Origin: a virus
DNA length: 64,000 bases
Direction: 5' to 3' (one strand)
IMG/VR virus record: IMGVR_UViG_3300037358_000003
Coordinates: 1-64,000 of that record
In this document: positions 17,400-24,497 of the stretch, one piece after another
How positions within the stretch are numbered: the first letter of the stretch is position 1
How the letters are laid out: every line of letters begins with the position of its first letter
Program-made: the position numbers and the translations under genes
Notes under the pieces: model-generated
Told to the model about the DNA's origin: nothing
Databases searched by the model: none
The model's input: only the letters and a program-made list of their open reading frames with translations

Positions 17400-17590
17400 C
17401 AGACGAGCTTCAACTCGGGGATGCCGTACGAACCCTCACCGCTGCCATCTTCTAGGACGACTGTCGCATACGTCTTCGGGCGTCCACGCTGACCAGGCAG
17501 GCGCAACGGAACGAGTTCCTTCACGACTCCAAAGTTGCCAGTGGACTTGATGGTCACACGATTGCCGGGTGATACCTTAATGCTTGCCAT
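17399..17590 (-). CDS. Conserved-looking small basic protein
   Basis: A 63-residue protein (MASIKVSPGNRVTIKSTGNF) with alternating hydrophobic and charged residues that suggest a small beta-barrel of SH3 or KOW type. The ATG has GGAGAGC 6 nt upstream; that Shine-Dalgarno is the 3' arm of a CTCC-GAAAAAA-GGAG hairpin (17592-17608) which could hide it. Function unknown. Confidence 0.65.
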   Translation of the reverse strand: MASIKVSPGNRVTIKSTGNFGVVKELVPLRLPGQRGRPKTYATVVLEDGSGEGSYGIPELKLV

Positions 17591-17626
17591 GCTTGTGCTC
17601 TCCTTTTTTCGGAGCGGTTATTGTCT

Positions 17627-17869
17627 TTAGTTCATGCCCATACCAGCGAAGTAGCGAAGGCCGGTAATACCGATCCCCGTTGCCTTCCACGCTGACATGT
17701 TTTTACTGTACGCCGGATGCAACACATGCACATCCTCTTCGCCCATCACGTTGTCGGCAAGGATTACCCAATCCACGGTGATCAAATCGCCATAGAGCAC
17801 CCGCATCAATTTTTGAATTGACTCGTCAACCTCACGTTGTGCCCTGGCAATCAAAACATCATTTGCCAT
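17627..17869 (-). CDS. Hypothetical protein with optional N-terminal extension
   Basis: From the ATG at 17869, which has AGGAGA 5 nt upstream, the product has 80 residues (MANDVLIARAQREVDESIQK) and no recognised family. The same frame remains open upstream to 18041 (GTG at about 18027) encoding a Pro/Thr/Ser-rich segment (TSAPGSTVPDAAVTET), so a longer form of about 130 residues is possible and would fill an otherwise empty 170-bp gap. Confidence 0.55.
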   Translation of the reverse strand: MANDVLIARAQREVDESIQKLMRVLYGDLITVDWVILADNVMGEEDVHVLHPAYSKNMSAWKATGIGITGLRYFAGMGMN

Positions 17870-18041
17870 CGTAATCTCCTGGGACGGATCTGGACTTCCA
17901 CCGGTCATATCTGTTTGGGTTTCCGTAACTGCGGCATCCGGAACAGTTGAGCCAGGTGCACTGGTCGTTTGATTCACAGTGGGGTTGGAGTAATCCTCCG
18001 CACGACGGGCAAGCCATCGCCACAGATCCACTAGCCACAAT

Positions 18042-18437
18042 TCAACATTCCTCGGCTTCGCCACGTCCAGCATGATCAGAAAAGTCACAACGATCAAACG
18101 CGTATTTATCAGCAATACCACGCACCGCCGACCAAAGTTCCATCGCCTGTTCAAAGTCTGACTCGTCAGGACCGTCATACATTGGACCGCCGCAGTCAGG
18201 GCAGGTACCATCGTCGTGAACCGCTGAGATCCGAGCGGCTTCTAGCGCCGCCTCTTCGTCTGGGTCGTCGTTGAAGAAATCCAGCGCCAGGTCAATGCCA
18301 GCTTCCAAGCACGGCAGATCGTCATCAGTGCAAATCTCTTTTGCGTACTCACAGAACGCTGCGATATTCTGAGCATCGTCCCAACTCAGATTCTTCGTTG
18401 CGACCAAAGCACCAAGCAACGCAAACTCCTGAGCCAT
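18042..18437 (-). CDS. Acidic hypothetical protein with a Cys motif
   Basis: A 131-residue, strongly acidic protein (FFNDDPDEEAALEAAR) with a C-x2-C pair (GTCPDCGGPMYDG) and a second Cys-containing end. It directly follows the 18438-18683 gene. Function unknown. Confidence 0.6.
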   Translation of the reverse strand: MAQEFALLGALVATKNLSWDDAQNIAAFCEYAKEICTDDDLPCLEAGIDLALDFFNDDPDEEAALEAARISAVHDDGTCPDCGGPMYDGPDESDFEQAMELWSAVRGIADKYAFDRCDFSDHAGRGEAEEC

Positions 18438-18683
18438 TTAAACCTCTTCTAGTTCGATCCCAATGGAGGTAATGTAGAATCCGTCTTTAATATCGTCGGG
18501 GTCGATGTCGTGAATCGTCGGACCCCACCACTCTTCCATCGTGGTATTGGTCTTGCCAAACACCATTCCGCTTAAAGTGACGGCACGTGCGTGTTCGTAT
18601 TCACAGCACAAACAAAGACCGATTGCAGACGTATCTTCAGCGAAATCTTCAAAGCAATGTAGACACCATCTGCGCACTGTCAC
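18438..18683 (-). CDS. Small Cys-rich hypothetical protein
   Basis: An 81-residue GTG-started protein with two Cys pairs (RRWCLHCFEDF and GLCLCCEYEHA), which is a plausible zinc site. The C-terminal part contains DIDPDDIKDGFYITS. No family recognised; it abuts the acidic gene downstream. Confidence 0.6.
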   Translation of the reverse strand: MTVRRWCLHCFEDFAEDTSAIGLCLCCEYEHARAVTLSGMVFGKTNTTMEEWWGPTIHDIDPDDIKDGFYITSIGIELEEV

Positions 18684-18744
18684 GTTAGAAAGTCCTTCCG
18701 AAAAGTGCGTAAGTGTCGCTATATTTAGTATACATATCGTTCAC

Positions 18745-19092
18745 TCAAGTCCTAGTAGTGGACTTTTTGATAACGTCCATCAAATCATCCGTAGGTAGAA
18801 ACCATTCTCCGTGCTGGCGACTGTCCGCAAACTTTTGATGCAAACGTGCTTCGGTGATAGGTCCACCTAGAATGCGTCCTAGCAAAACACACGGCCCAGC
18901 GCCAGTTTGGATGCTAGTGATTCGATCTGTGATGTTGGTCGTGGTGCCGATCTTGATAAACCCATCAATATCTCGTTGCAAGAAATAAACCATCGGTTCA
19001 TGATTCTTGCTCCGCGATTTAGGTTGACGGGACTCGATCTCCAAAGCTTCATTCATACCGCCTTCTTGCATCCACACAGACAGATCACGCAT
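18745..19092 (-). CDS. GIY-YIG-like protein (T5orf172/MUG113 type)
   Basis: The core EPMVYFLQRDIDGFIKIGTT, then DRITSIQTGAG and ARLHQKFADSRQHGEWF, matches the T5orf172/MUG113 branch of the GIY-YIG superfamily: a degenerate GIY-YIG (VYF..IKIG), the downstream Arg, and a His-x3-Glu. Proteins of this group are phage-encoded and probably nucleases. The ATG at 19092 overlaps the upstream stop by 8 nt. A further start 12 residues downstream (MNEALEIES) is also possible. Confidence 0.75.
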   Translation of the reverse strand: MRDLSVWMQEGGMNEALEIESRQPKSRSKNHEPMVYFLQRDIDGFIKIGTTTNITDRITSIQTGAGPCVLLGRILGGPITEARLHQKFADSRQHGEWFLPTDDLMDVIKKSTTRT

Positions 19093-19591
19093 CGGCTTCC
19101 TCAGCCTCCTTCTGCACCCTGGATGCCTTTGTGGCATTGATAAACACAGTTCGATCTGGGCGTCCGGCCCTCACGAATCGTTGATAGCATTTATCGTCAA
19201 ATCCACTGACCACGCGTGTGAGGCACGGATCGCCACATGCCAGACAGTCGGGCACTGTACGTTGAGCACGAGCAACCACATCGACGGCAGACAGATCACG
19301 AATCCACTTCGCCATAGTCAACCATTGATTTATTGAGGTAGCCATCTTGGTAATCGTCTTACCGATGTCTTCGCTACGCTCCGACCAACACGCCTCTTCG
19401 CCAGTCGGATCACTGGTGTATGGCGGTGGAGTGCCTTCCATCTCACCCAACTCGCCCTTCAGGTGAAGGCGTTGACCAGACGTAAAGTGGTCACGCAATA
19501 TCACATGACTTGCGTCTTCTTCAAAATCTTGGATAGTCGCTACCAGTTCTTGAAGGTCTTTAATGGCCTTGTTTTGTTGAGAACGATTCAC
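19085..19591 (-). CDS. Hypothetical protein with C-terminal Cys cluster
   Basis: A 168-residue protein. The first 110 residues are helical and charged; residues 115-140 hold CLACGDPCLTRVVSGFDDKC, a possible zinc site, and the basic C-terminus (TKASRVQKEAEEADA) suggests nucleic-acid contact. It lies just downstream of the helicase block. Function unknown. Confidence 0.6.
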   Translation of the reverse strand: MNRSQQNKAIKDLQELVATIQDFEEDASHVILRDHFTSGQRLHLKGELGEMEGTPPPYTSDPTGEEACWSERSEDIGKTITKMATSINQWLTMAKWIRDLSAVDVVARAQRTVPDCLACGDPCLTRVVSGFDDKCYQRFVRAGRPDRTVFINATKASRVQKEAEEADA

Positions 19592-19603
19592 GGTATCAAC
19601 AAA

Positions 19604-19840
19604 CTACACCGATGAAACTTCCCCGTCAACCTTTGCCAACGGACCCCATCCATCGTTGCTATCGCTTCGCTCATAAATACGCTTCCCCCTAGTCACTCGC
19701 ACATCCGTGAACTTCAATCCAAGCATCTGTGCCAAGCTGCGCCCAATGTCGTCTGGATGCTTGGACAGCTTTCCCCAAGTCTTTATTCGCACGTTGTAGG
19801 TGAGATCCAAATCCTGCTCTTGGTCAGCTTTCTTTACCAT
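19604..19840 (-). CDS. Small hypothetical protein in the replication operon
   Basis: A 78-residue protein (KTWGKLSKHPDDIGRSLAQM) ending one base before the helicase stop region, so it is probably co-translated. No recognisable motif. Confidence 0.55.
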   Translation of the reverse strand: MVKKADQEQDLDLTYNVRIKTWGKLSKHPDDIGRSLAQMLGLKFTDVRVTRGKRIYERSDSNDGWGPLAKVDGEVSSV

Positions 19841-21070
19841 TTATCTCCATTCCCCCACGAAGGGCCACTTTGACCCACTCACACTTCCGCGCTCAATATG
19901 TGTCGGCCAGTCCGTATGCGTACGGCTCCCCTTCCAATGCTTGAGATTAAACGAGTCATAGCAATCTTCCTCGGTCGGTTCCAACCCGATTCCAATGTCC
20001 AGCCACCTGCGCCACATGGATGACCCGTACGGTCGCAACGGTCGTTTACCGTGACTGTCCGCTTGTGGCATGTGATCCTCCAGCATCAGCGCAAAATCGT
20101 ACCGCACCATCAACCGTTTCAGCGTGCGTTGCACCTCAAGTGCTGGACCTTCCCATGACTCGCCCGGCTTATTCTCGTACGCGCAGTACATCGGGCCGAG
20201 ACATACCAAGTCTGGACGCCGCGTCTTGATGACATTCTCCAATGCAGCGACATCAGCACGGTTACGCAGATTGATGCCAGCAGGCTTCCACCACAGACGA
20301 TTGACAGTTTCGGATTGCGGATTGAAATCGGTCACTTTGCGCAGGATCATCTCAAACGTCTCAAACAACGCATCCTCTGGATTCTCAAGGTCCACGATGA
20401 GCGTACGGATCGGCTTCACACGATCGTGTCGAAACGGTTGTATGCCGTACGCTGCACATACAGCGATAAACCTTAAAGCGACCGACTTTCCGGAACCTTC
20501 CGGCGCGATTAACATGAGCTTATGTTGGCGCCGGATCAGTCCATGAATGACCCACTTGGCAACGCTCTCGCGTTCTCGTTGCATGAACTCTTCGACGGAC
20601 ACGTCATCAGGCTCGCTATCAACGATCGCTGCGCCCATTTCAGCCACCACTGCCTGATGTGTCTCAAGTACATCGTGGGCGCTATAGGTCACGTTGTACG
20701 CCTGTTCAACCCATTCCTGACCCTCAGTGACCATACGGCGCCGCAGAGCGTGCTCCATGATGATATCGGCATAATGACGACCGTTGGCAATCGACGGAGT
20801 GTTGGCTTGTAGCGAAATGAAGATTGACGGATCGCCAATCATGTCCAGCAATCCCTGACCTTGAATTTCATCCATGACGGTTACAGCATCAATGCCACCA
20901 CCCTTTGCACGTAAACGAGTAATCGCATCATAAATGATGGCATACGATGGTTTGTAGAAGTCTGACGCTAGTACGGATTCACTAACAACATCAATAACGT
21001 TGGCGCTTAACAGCATGGCGCCTAGCAATGACTCTTCAGCTTCTAGGTCATGTGGCGGCTGCCTAGCCAT
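19841..21070 (-). CDS. DnaB-like replicative helicase
   Basis: Residues 1-100 match the DnaB N-terminal domain (DLEAEESLLGAMLLSANVID, then SDFYKPSYAIIYDAI). The ATPase domain is of the RecA/RepA type, with Walker A (LMLIAPEGSGKSVALRF) and Walker B (RTLIVDLENPED), and a later LEDHMPQ in sensor position. The 409-residue length is a little short for DnaB. It would unwind phage DNA at the fork and probably cooperates with the replication protein immediately upstream, whose stop it overlaps. Confidence 0.85.
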   Translation of the reverse strand: MARQPPHDLEAEESLLGAMLLSANVIDVVSESVLASDFYKPSYAIIYDAITRLRAKGGGIDAVTVMDEIQGQGLLDMIGDPSIFISLQANTPSIANGRHYADIIMEHALRRRMVTEGQEWVEQAYNVTYSAHDVLETHQAVVAEMGAAIVDSEPDDVSVEEFMQRERESVAKWVIHGLIRRQHKLMLIAPEGSGKSVALRFIAVCAAYGIQPFRHDRVKPIRTLIVDLENPEDALFETFEMILRKVTDFNPQSETVNRLWWKPAGINLRNRADVAALENVIKTRRPDLVCLGPMYCAYENKPGESWEGPALEVQRTLKRLMVRYDFALMLEDHMPQADSHGKRPLRPYGSSMWRRWLDIGIGLEPTEEDCYDSFNLKHWKGSRTHTDWPTHIERGSVSGSKWPFVGEWR

Positions 21071-21920
21071 CTAGTTCGACTTTACCTTCACTAAACTGCG
21101 CATAGAATGCTTCACGTTCCTCTTCTGTTTTGAACATCGGCCTAGCATGATCCGCAGACTTGCTAGTGCTAGTTGATGATACGCCGCGTTCGCTATCCCA
21201 ACCAACACGCTTACGAATCCAGGTTTGCCATGCTCTATCCCAATCGACAAACCTAGAACCGCGGCTAGCGTGGTGGTCTAGAAATAGTTGGGTTTGATTC
21301 TCTAAGTCCAATCCGTCGAACTTGTTTTTAATCGCCCATTCTTTTAAGTGTGGGGTGACCTCAAATGACTCAGGCGTTGCGGTCCCCAACTTTTTGCGGC
21401 GCGCACCACTAGATTCTTCTGTCTCTGTCTCTGTCTCTGTCTCTGTCTCTGTCTCTGTGTTCAACGGTTTGGCAAGCACTTGCTTCGTGTTTGCTTCAAG
21501 CACTTGCTTCGGTTTTGCTTCGTTTTTGCTTCCCTGACGCCGTGACCTGCCACTATGTAGGCCGCCGATTCGTCCAGCCTCGACCTTCTTGCGGTACGAC
21601 TCTTCGATTTCGTCGGCAGTCTGATTCCATTCTGACCAACTTGGTACCGTCATCCATCCGTGAATGTCGTCGGGCGCGTCGATCAATCCGACACCCATAA
21701 GTTCGTGAATCATGTCCACAATGTCGTGATCTTCGTCGGCCAAATCGCCGCCAGCCTGTCGAATCTGACGCAATGAGAGCACGCCATCGGTCATCATTCG
21801 CTTGCATGTGCAAAGGCATCGGACGTACAAAAGTTCCGCTAGCGGACTGATGTCGGCAACCTTAGCATCTTGGTAGTAGTTGATGTCTAGTTGTAGATAG
21901 ATACGCCCCGCTTTAGCCAT
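21063..21920 (-). CDS. Replication initiation or helicase-loader-like protein
   Basis: The N-terminal 110 residues (IYLQLDINYYQDAKVADISP, then LYVRCLCTCKRMMTDGVLSL) form a winged-helix-type domain seen in phage replication proteins; the C-terminal part (VTPHLKEWAIKNKFDGLDLE, then WDRAWQTWIRKRVG) resembles the DnaT/primosome-type domain that contacts helicase. The two are joined by a linker with seven Glu-Thr pairs from a hexanucleotide repeat. It is directly upstream of the helicase gene. Role inferred from context and layout. Confidence 0.7.
   Translation of the reverse strand: MAKAGRIYLQLDINYYQDAKVADISPLAELLYVRCLCTCKRMMTDGVLSLRQIRQAGGDLADEDHDIVDMIHELMGVGLIDAPDDIHGWMTVPSWSEWNQTADEIEESYRKKVEAGRIGGLHSGRSRRQGSKNEAKPKQVLEANTKQVLAKPLNTETETETETETETEESSGARRKKLGTATPESFEVTPHLKEWAIKNKFDGLDLENQTQLFLDHHASRGSRFVDWDRAWQTWIRKRVGWDSERGVSSTSTSKSADHARPMFKTEEEREAFYAQFSEGKVELDG
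21421..21456. repeat. Hexanucleotide microsatellite (GTCTCT)6
   Basis: Six perfect tandem GTCTCT units code for the Glu-Thr linker of the replication protein on the minus strand. Because the unit is two codons long, copy-number changes would alter linker length without shifting the frame. Confidence 0.95.
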
Positions 21921-22040
21921 TCAGATCCTTATCTTTGCAACGTATCCGTACTCTTTTGCGCTAGCCACTATGCGCTCAACAAAGTGACGATAGGCGCTAG
22001 ATTCGCCAGCGAACTCGGGCCACTCACGGCTTAGGCACTA
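21921..22040 (-). other. Open frame between whiB and the replication gene, no canonical start
   Basis: A 40-codon open frame (WPEFAGESSAYRHFVERIVA, then SAKEYGYVAKIRI) fills the 110-bp gap and ends with TGA directly before the next ATG. It reads like protein, but its only start codon is a GTG at 21968 that would leave 15 residues. It could be entered by a frameshift near the end of whiB, or be a decayed gene. Confidence 0.35.
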
Positions 22041-22345
22041 GCAGACCTGGCTATCCACGACTGTTGCGTAGAGCGTTGCATACGCCGCCAAAACAATCGA
22101 CGCTCGTTAGCCGTCAAACCACCATACACGCCCAGCCAATCGCTAAACGCATTGGACCGATCAAACGGTAGCTCGTACTCCAGGCATTCCTGCACGACCG
22201 GACACTGAGCGCACACGGATTTCGCCTCAGCAATGATCTGACGGTCCATGCTGTGAAACATGTCAGGATCTAGTCCACCGCACGCTGCTCGCCGCTTCCA
22301 TGCGCCCGGATCGTCTCTGGTGTCGATTGGTGCGTCCATTTCCAT
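22031..22345 (-). CDS. whiB: WhiB-family Fe-S transcription factor
   Basis: The 104-residue protein has the four WhiB cysteines in RRAACGGLDPDMF, KSVCAQCPVVQECLEY (C-x22-C-x2-C-x5-C) followed by the GVYGG turn and a basic C-terminus (LTANERRLFWRRMQ). WhiB proteins bind a 4Fe-4S cluster and partner with the primary sigma factor; phage copies such as TM4 WhiBTM4 can block host septation or WhiB2. This family is confined to actinobacteria and their phages, so it sets the host. Its 5' part overlaps the 58-residue gene in another frame. Confidence 0.93.
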   Translation of the reverse strand: MEMDAPIDTRDDPGAWKRRAACGGLDPDMFHSMDRQIIAEAKSVCAQCPVVQECLEYELPFDRSNAFSDWLGVYGGLTANERRLFWRRMQRSTQQSWIARSASA

Positions 22346-22446
22346 TCCTCCATATCAAAATGACTGACCGGTAGTCGGCAAACAAGGCAGTGAATACGTC
22401 CGCTGCGTTCCCATTCTGGCTCTACTTCGTGGTCACTGTCTGTCAC
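22270..22446 (-). CDS. 58-residue protein overlapping whiB
   Basis: The GTG at 22446 overlaps the end of the nuclease gene and opens 58 codons (MTDSDHEVEPEWERSGRIHC, then LVCRLPVSHF), with a C-x2-C pair, ending inside whiB. The last 26 codons overlap whiB in another frame. It fills an otherwise unexplained gap, which supports it, though no homologue was recognised. Confidence 0.5.
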   Translation of the reverse strand: MTDSDHEVEPEWERSGRIHCLVCRLPVSHFDMEEWKWTHQSTPETIRAHGSGEQRAVD

Positions 22447-22810
22447 GTAGCATCTCGCATAGTTGTTCCAACGTCATGACGGCGTACGCTTCGCTGGTTG
22501 ACTTGTTGCGACGCTTCACAATCAAGAATCCGTACCGTGTCTGAGCGTTCTCGATCTCTTGCTTCAACTCGTCCACGCCTCCAGCCAAGTCGATAGCTTT
22601 GGTCGCCTTAGCCTCCCACGTGTACGGTCCAGCGTTGATGATGTCGCCCTTGTCAGTACCGCCAGCAAGTGCCCGACGTTCGGCTTCAGGCCATCCTTGC
22701 ATCTTCAGAAAGTTGACGACATCAGTCTCAAAACGTGTGCCCTTAATCTTCGGTCTATTGACCAACGTGACGCCTCCGGTCAGCGGTATGTCCGTTGTGC
22801 CAGCGTCCAC
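22433..22810 (-). CDS. PD-(D/E)XK nuclease, Holliday-junction-resolvase-like
   Basis: The 125-residue protein has the archaeal-type resolvase or VRR-like layout: KGTRFETDVVNFLKMQGWPE, an AGGTDKGDI motif supplying the Asp, then TWEAKATKAID supplying the Glu-x-Lys. It would cut branched recombination or packaging intermediates. Its place among ERF, SSB and exonuclease genes fits a recombination module. It overlaps the zinc gene upstream by 56 nt. Confidence 0.78.
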   Translation of the reverse strand: MDAGTTDIPLTGGVTLVNRPKIKGTRFETDVVNFLKMQGWPEAERRALAGGTDKGDIINAGPYTWEAKATKAIDLAGGVDELKQEIENAQTRYGFLIVKRRNKSTSEAYAVMTLEQLCEMLRDRQ

Positions 22811-22955
22811 AATGCGGACACCGATACGTGGTTAATTTACCGCCGCCATGTTCTGCCATCGCACGCTTGGCGTACTTCTTGGCATCATGCGAATTGTCGT
22901 AAGAGCACTTGCCTTGGCATTGTCGCTCGGCGTCCGCAACGTATGATGCGCTCAC
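22755..22955 (-). CDS. Small zinc-finger protein
   Basis: A 66-residue GTG-started protein with CSYDNSHDAKKYAKRAM followed by YRCPHCGRWHNGH, a compact Cys/His zinc site often found in actinophage microproteins. It overlaps both neighbours. Function unknown. Confidence 0.6.
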   Translation of the reverse strand: MSASYVADAERQCQGKCSYDNSHDAKKYAKRAMAEHGGGKLTTYRCPHCGRWHNGHTADRRRHVGQ

Positions 22956-23305
22956 TGCGTCTTCAGTGTTTCAGACCAGTAGCCCTGACAGTTGAACATG
23001 ATGCCGCCAAGTGCATCCGCAATCGTCACTTGTTCACCCGATTCTGGCCGCGTCGCTTCGTGGCCTTCGTGGATCATCCATAGATCCATAACGTGTCGCA
23101 ACATGGAACTGACGTAAGAGTCCAACGGTATGCCGTTCTTCCAGTTTCCACCTGATCGCATTGATCCGTCAGGAAGCTGGCGGCAAGAGTGCATGTACGC
23201 AGAGAACGCTGTCAGTACCGCAGGATCAAAGAACCCCGCATAGTCGTACTTGTCATCGTCAACGTCGCGGTTGGCACCACTATCGAACTGCCGGACCTTG
23301 GACAA
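22952..23305 (-). CDS. dATP/dGTP diphosphohydrolase-like protein (DUF5664 type)
   Basis: The 117-residue protein has the hallmark order RQFDSGANRDVDDDKYDYAG, FFDPAVLTAFSAYMHSCRQL, GGNWKNGIPLDSYVSS and RHVMDLWMIHEGHE. This family includes MazZ, which hydrolyses dATP and dGTP in phages that replace adenine by 2-aminoadenine. No PurZ-like synthetase was found in the window, so base replacement is not implied; a nucleotide-pool role is the safer reading. Confidence 0.75.
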   Translation of the reverse strand: MSKVRQFDSGANRDVDDDKYDYAGFFDPAVLTAFSAYMHSCRQLPDGSMRSGGNWKNGIPLDSYVSSMLRHVMDLWMIHEGHEATRPESGEQVTIADALGGIMFNCQGYWSETLKTQ

Positions 23306-23525
23306 CGTAACCTCGGGCTTTCATAATCTCGCTGTAACTGAATGTGTCTATGCGCTCGCCACGATCACCCATCCGACCATGAGTGCCCCAACCCTTCGGT
23401 TTCCTGTTCTTCTCTTTGCGTGCTAGGTCAGCAATCTTGCGGCACGTCATACAGCGCCGACCACCGTCCTTTTCGATTCTCCAGTCGGCGTGGCCTTTGC
23501 TGCACTTCGTGGACGTGCCAGCCAT
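23280..23525 (-). CDS. Small Cys-rich DNA-binding-like protein
   Basis: The ATG at 23525 overlaps the upstream stop as TAATG. The 81-residue product has CSKGHADWRIEKDGGRRCMT followed by CRKIADLARKEK, the Cys-His plus basic-helix block that precedes HNH domains in many actinophages, but here no HNH follows. Confidence 0.6.
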   Translation of the reverse strand: MAGTSTKCSKGHADWRIEKDGGRRCMTCRKIADLARKEKNRKPKGWGTHGRMGDRGERIDTFSYSEIMKARGYVVQGPAVR

Positions 23526-23881
23526 TAGATGACCGGCGTGTATCCGGTGGCCCAAACGATGACCTCGTTCTCATCGTAGAACACTTGGATACCGTTGTGC
23601 TCAGCGAAGTCCACCTCATCATCAGCACCAACACTTTGACCTGGCATACGCAATAGAGCGTCGCAACGGACGAGGAACGCGAGATCGAAATCGTACCAGA
23701 ATTCATTTGAATGTTGGTGAAGAAAGTCCCACAACATGTTCAAATGAGGTACGCACGCAGTGATCAATCCCGTCTGTTCAAGACGCTCAGCGACATTGAT
23801 GGCATTGTGCGTATTACCGACAGCTTCGCCGCTGTATGGGCCAGCGATATACACCAAAGGTCTTTCAATGTGTGCCTTCAT
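23525..23881 (-). CDS. Nucleoside 2-deoxyribosyltransferase-like protein (DUF4406 type)
   Basis: The 118-residue protein begins RPLVYIAGPYSGEAVGNTHN and has ACVPHLNMLWDF, then CDALLRMPGQSVGADDEVDF and HNGIQVFY, the signature of the deoxyribosyltransferase-like fold with the catalytic Glu after GAD. Relatives swap bases on deoxynucleosides or act on nucleotide signals. Next to a dATP/dGTP hydrolase-like gene, it suggests a small nucleotide-metabolism unit. Confidence 0.75.
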   Translation of the reverse strand: MKAHIERPLVYIAGPYSGEAVGNTHNAINVAERLEQTGLITACVPHLNMLWDFLHQHSNEFWYDFDLAFLVRCDALLRMPGQSVGADDEVDFAEHNGIQVFYDENEVIVWATGYTPVI

Positions 23882-24136
23882 TCATTCCCTCTCCATGAAT
23901 ACATCGCCGTTCTGAGCCTGCTTTTTGCGTTCGTACGGTGTAACGATACGAGCGTATACCTCCTGCAAACAGCACTCCAGCACGCCAACGGCACTATTGA
24001 GTCGATCATAGTCGGGAACCAGTCCCACGAATTGGTCAACCAGGTCGCTGACGATAAAGTTCAACTCTCCAGTTGTGATACCTGGCGGTAACGTATATGC
24101 GATCTCCGCACGTCGCAACGGCTCGATGTATGGCAC
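23882..24136 (-). CDS. Conserved phage protein (DUF6899-like)
   Basis: The 84-residue protein has MPYIEPLRRAEI, TTGELNFIVSDLVDQFVG, then VGVLECCLQEVYARIVTPYE and NGDVF, which matches the pattern I know for the DUF6899 family of phage proteins of unknown function. Adjacent to SSB. Confidence 0.65.
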   Translation of the reverse strand: MPYIEPLRRAEIAYTLPPGITTGELNFIVSDLVDQFVGLVPDYDRLNSAVGVLECCLQEVYARIVTPYERKKQAQNGDVFMERE

Positions 24137-24137
24137 G

Positions 24138-24497
24138 TTACGACTTCTGCGTGCGAGTCACCACCGCTGTCGCCCACTTCAAGTCAGGCCCGATTGCGTC
24201 AGCTATGACCTCAATTTTGTTGCGGCGCTCGCCATCCTTCTCCCACGACTGGTAGTTCAACCGCCCGGTGACAACGACGCGTGTGCCCTTCATGATCGTC
24301 TCTGCCACGTTCTCTGCAAACTCACCGAACGACTTGACCTCGTAGAACTGCGGATCTCCGTCAACCCACTCACCGTTGACTTGCTTGCGACTGTTGATCG
24401 CCAAGCCAAAGCTGGTGATGGCTGTACCCTGAGCGGAGAAAGAAAGGTCTCCGTCACGGGTTGCGTTGCCCACGAGTGTCACATGATTTTCGGCCAC
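24138..24497 (-). CDS. ssb: Single-stranded DNA-binding protein
   Basis: A 119-residue OB-fold protein with HVTLVGNATRDGDLSFSAQG, FYEVKSFGEFAENVAETIMK and KGTRVVVTGRLNYQSWEKDG, as in bacterial SSB. It lacks the usual C-terminal acidic tail (it ends VTRTQKS). Curiously, the ERF-like protein encoded just upstream ends with such a tail (EPEYEPGMEPF). Its start overlaps the ERF stop. It would coat replication and recombination intermediates. Confidence 0.9.
   Translation of the reverse strand: MAENHVTLVGNATRDGDLSFSAQGTAITSFGLAINSRKQVNGEWVDGDPQFYEVKSFGEFAENVAETIMKGTRVVVTGRLNYQSWEKDGERRNKIEVIADAIGPDLKWATAVVTRTQKS

Noticed and set aside
22952-23305. Evidence for a 2-aminoadenine (Z) genome
   Set aside because: Only the hydrolase-like gene is present; no PurZ or DpoZ-type gene is in the window.
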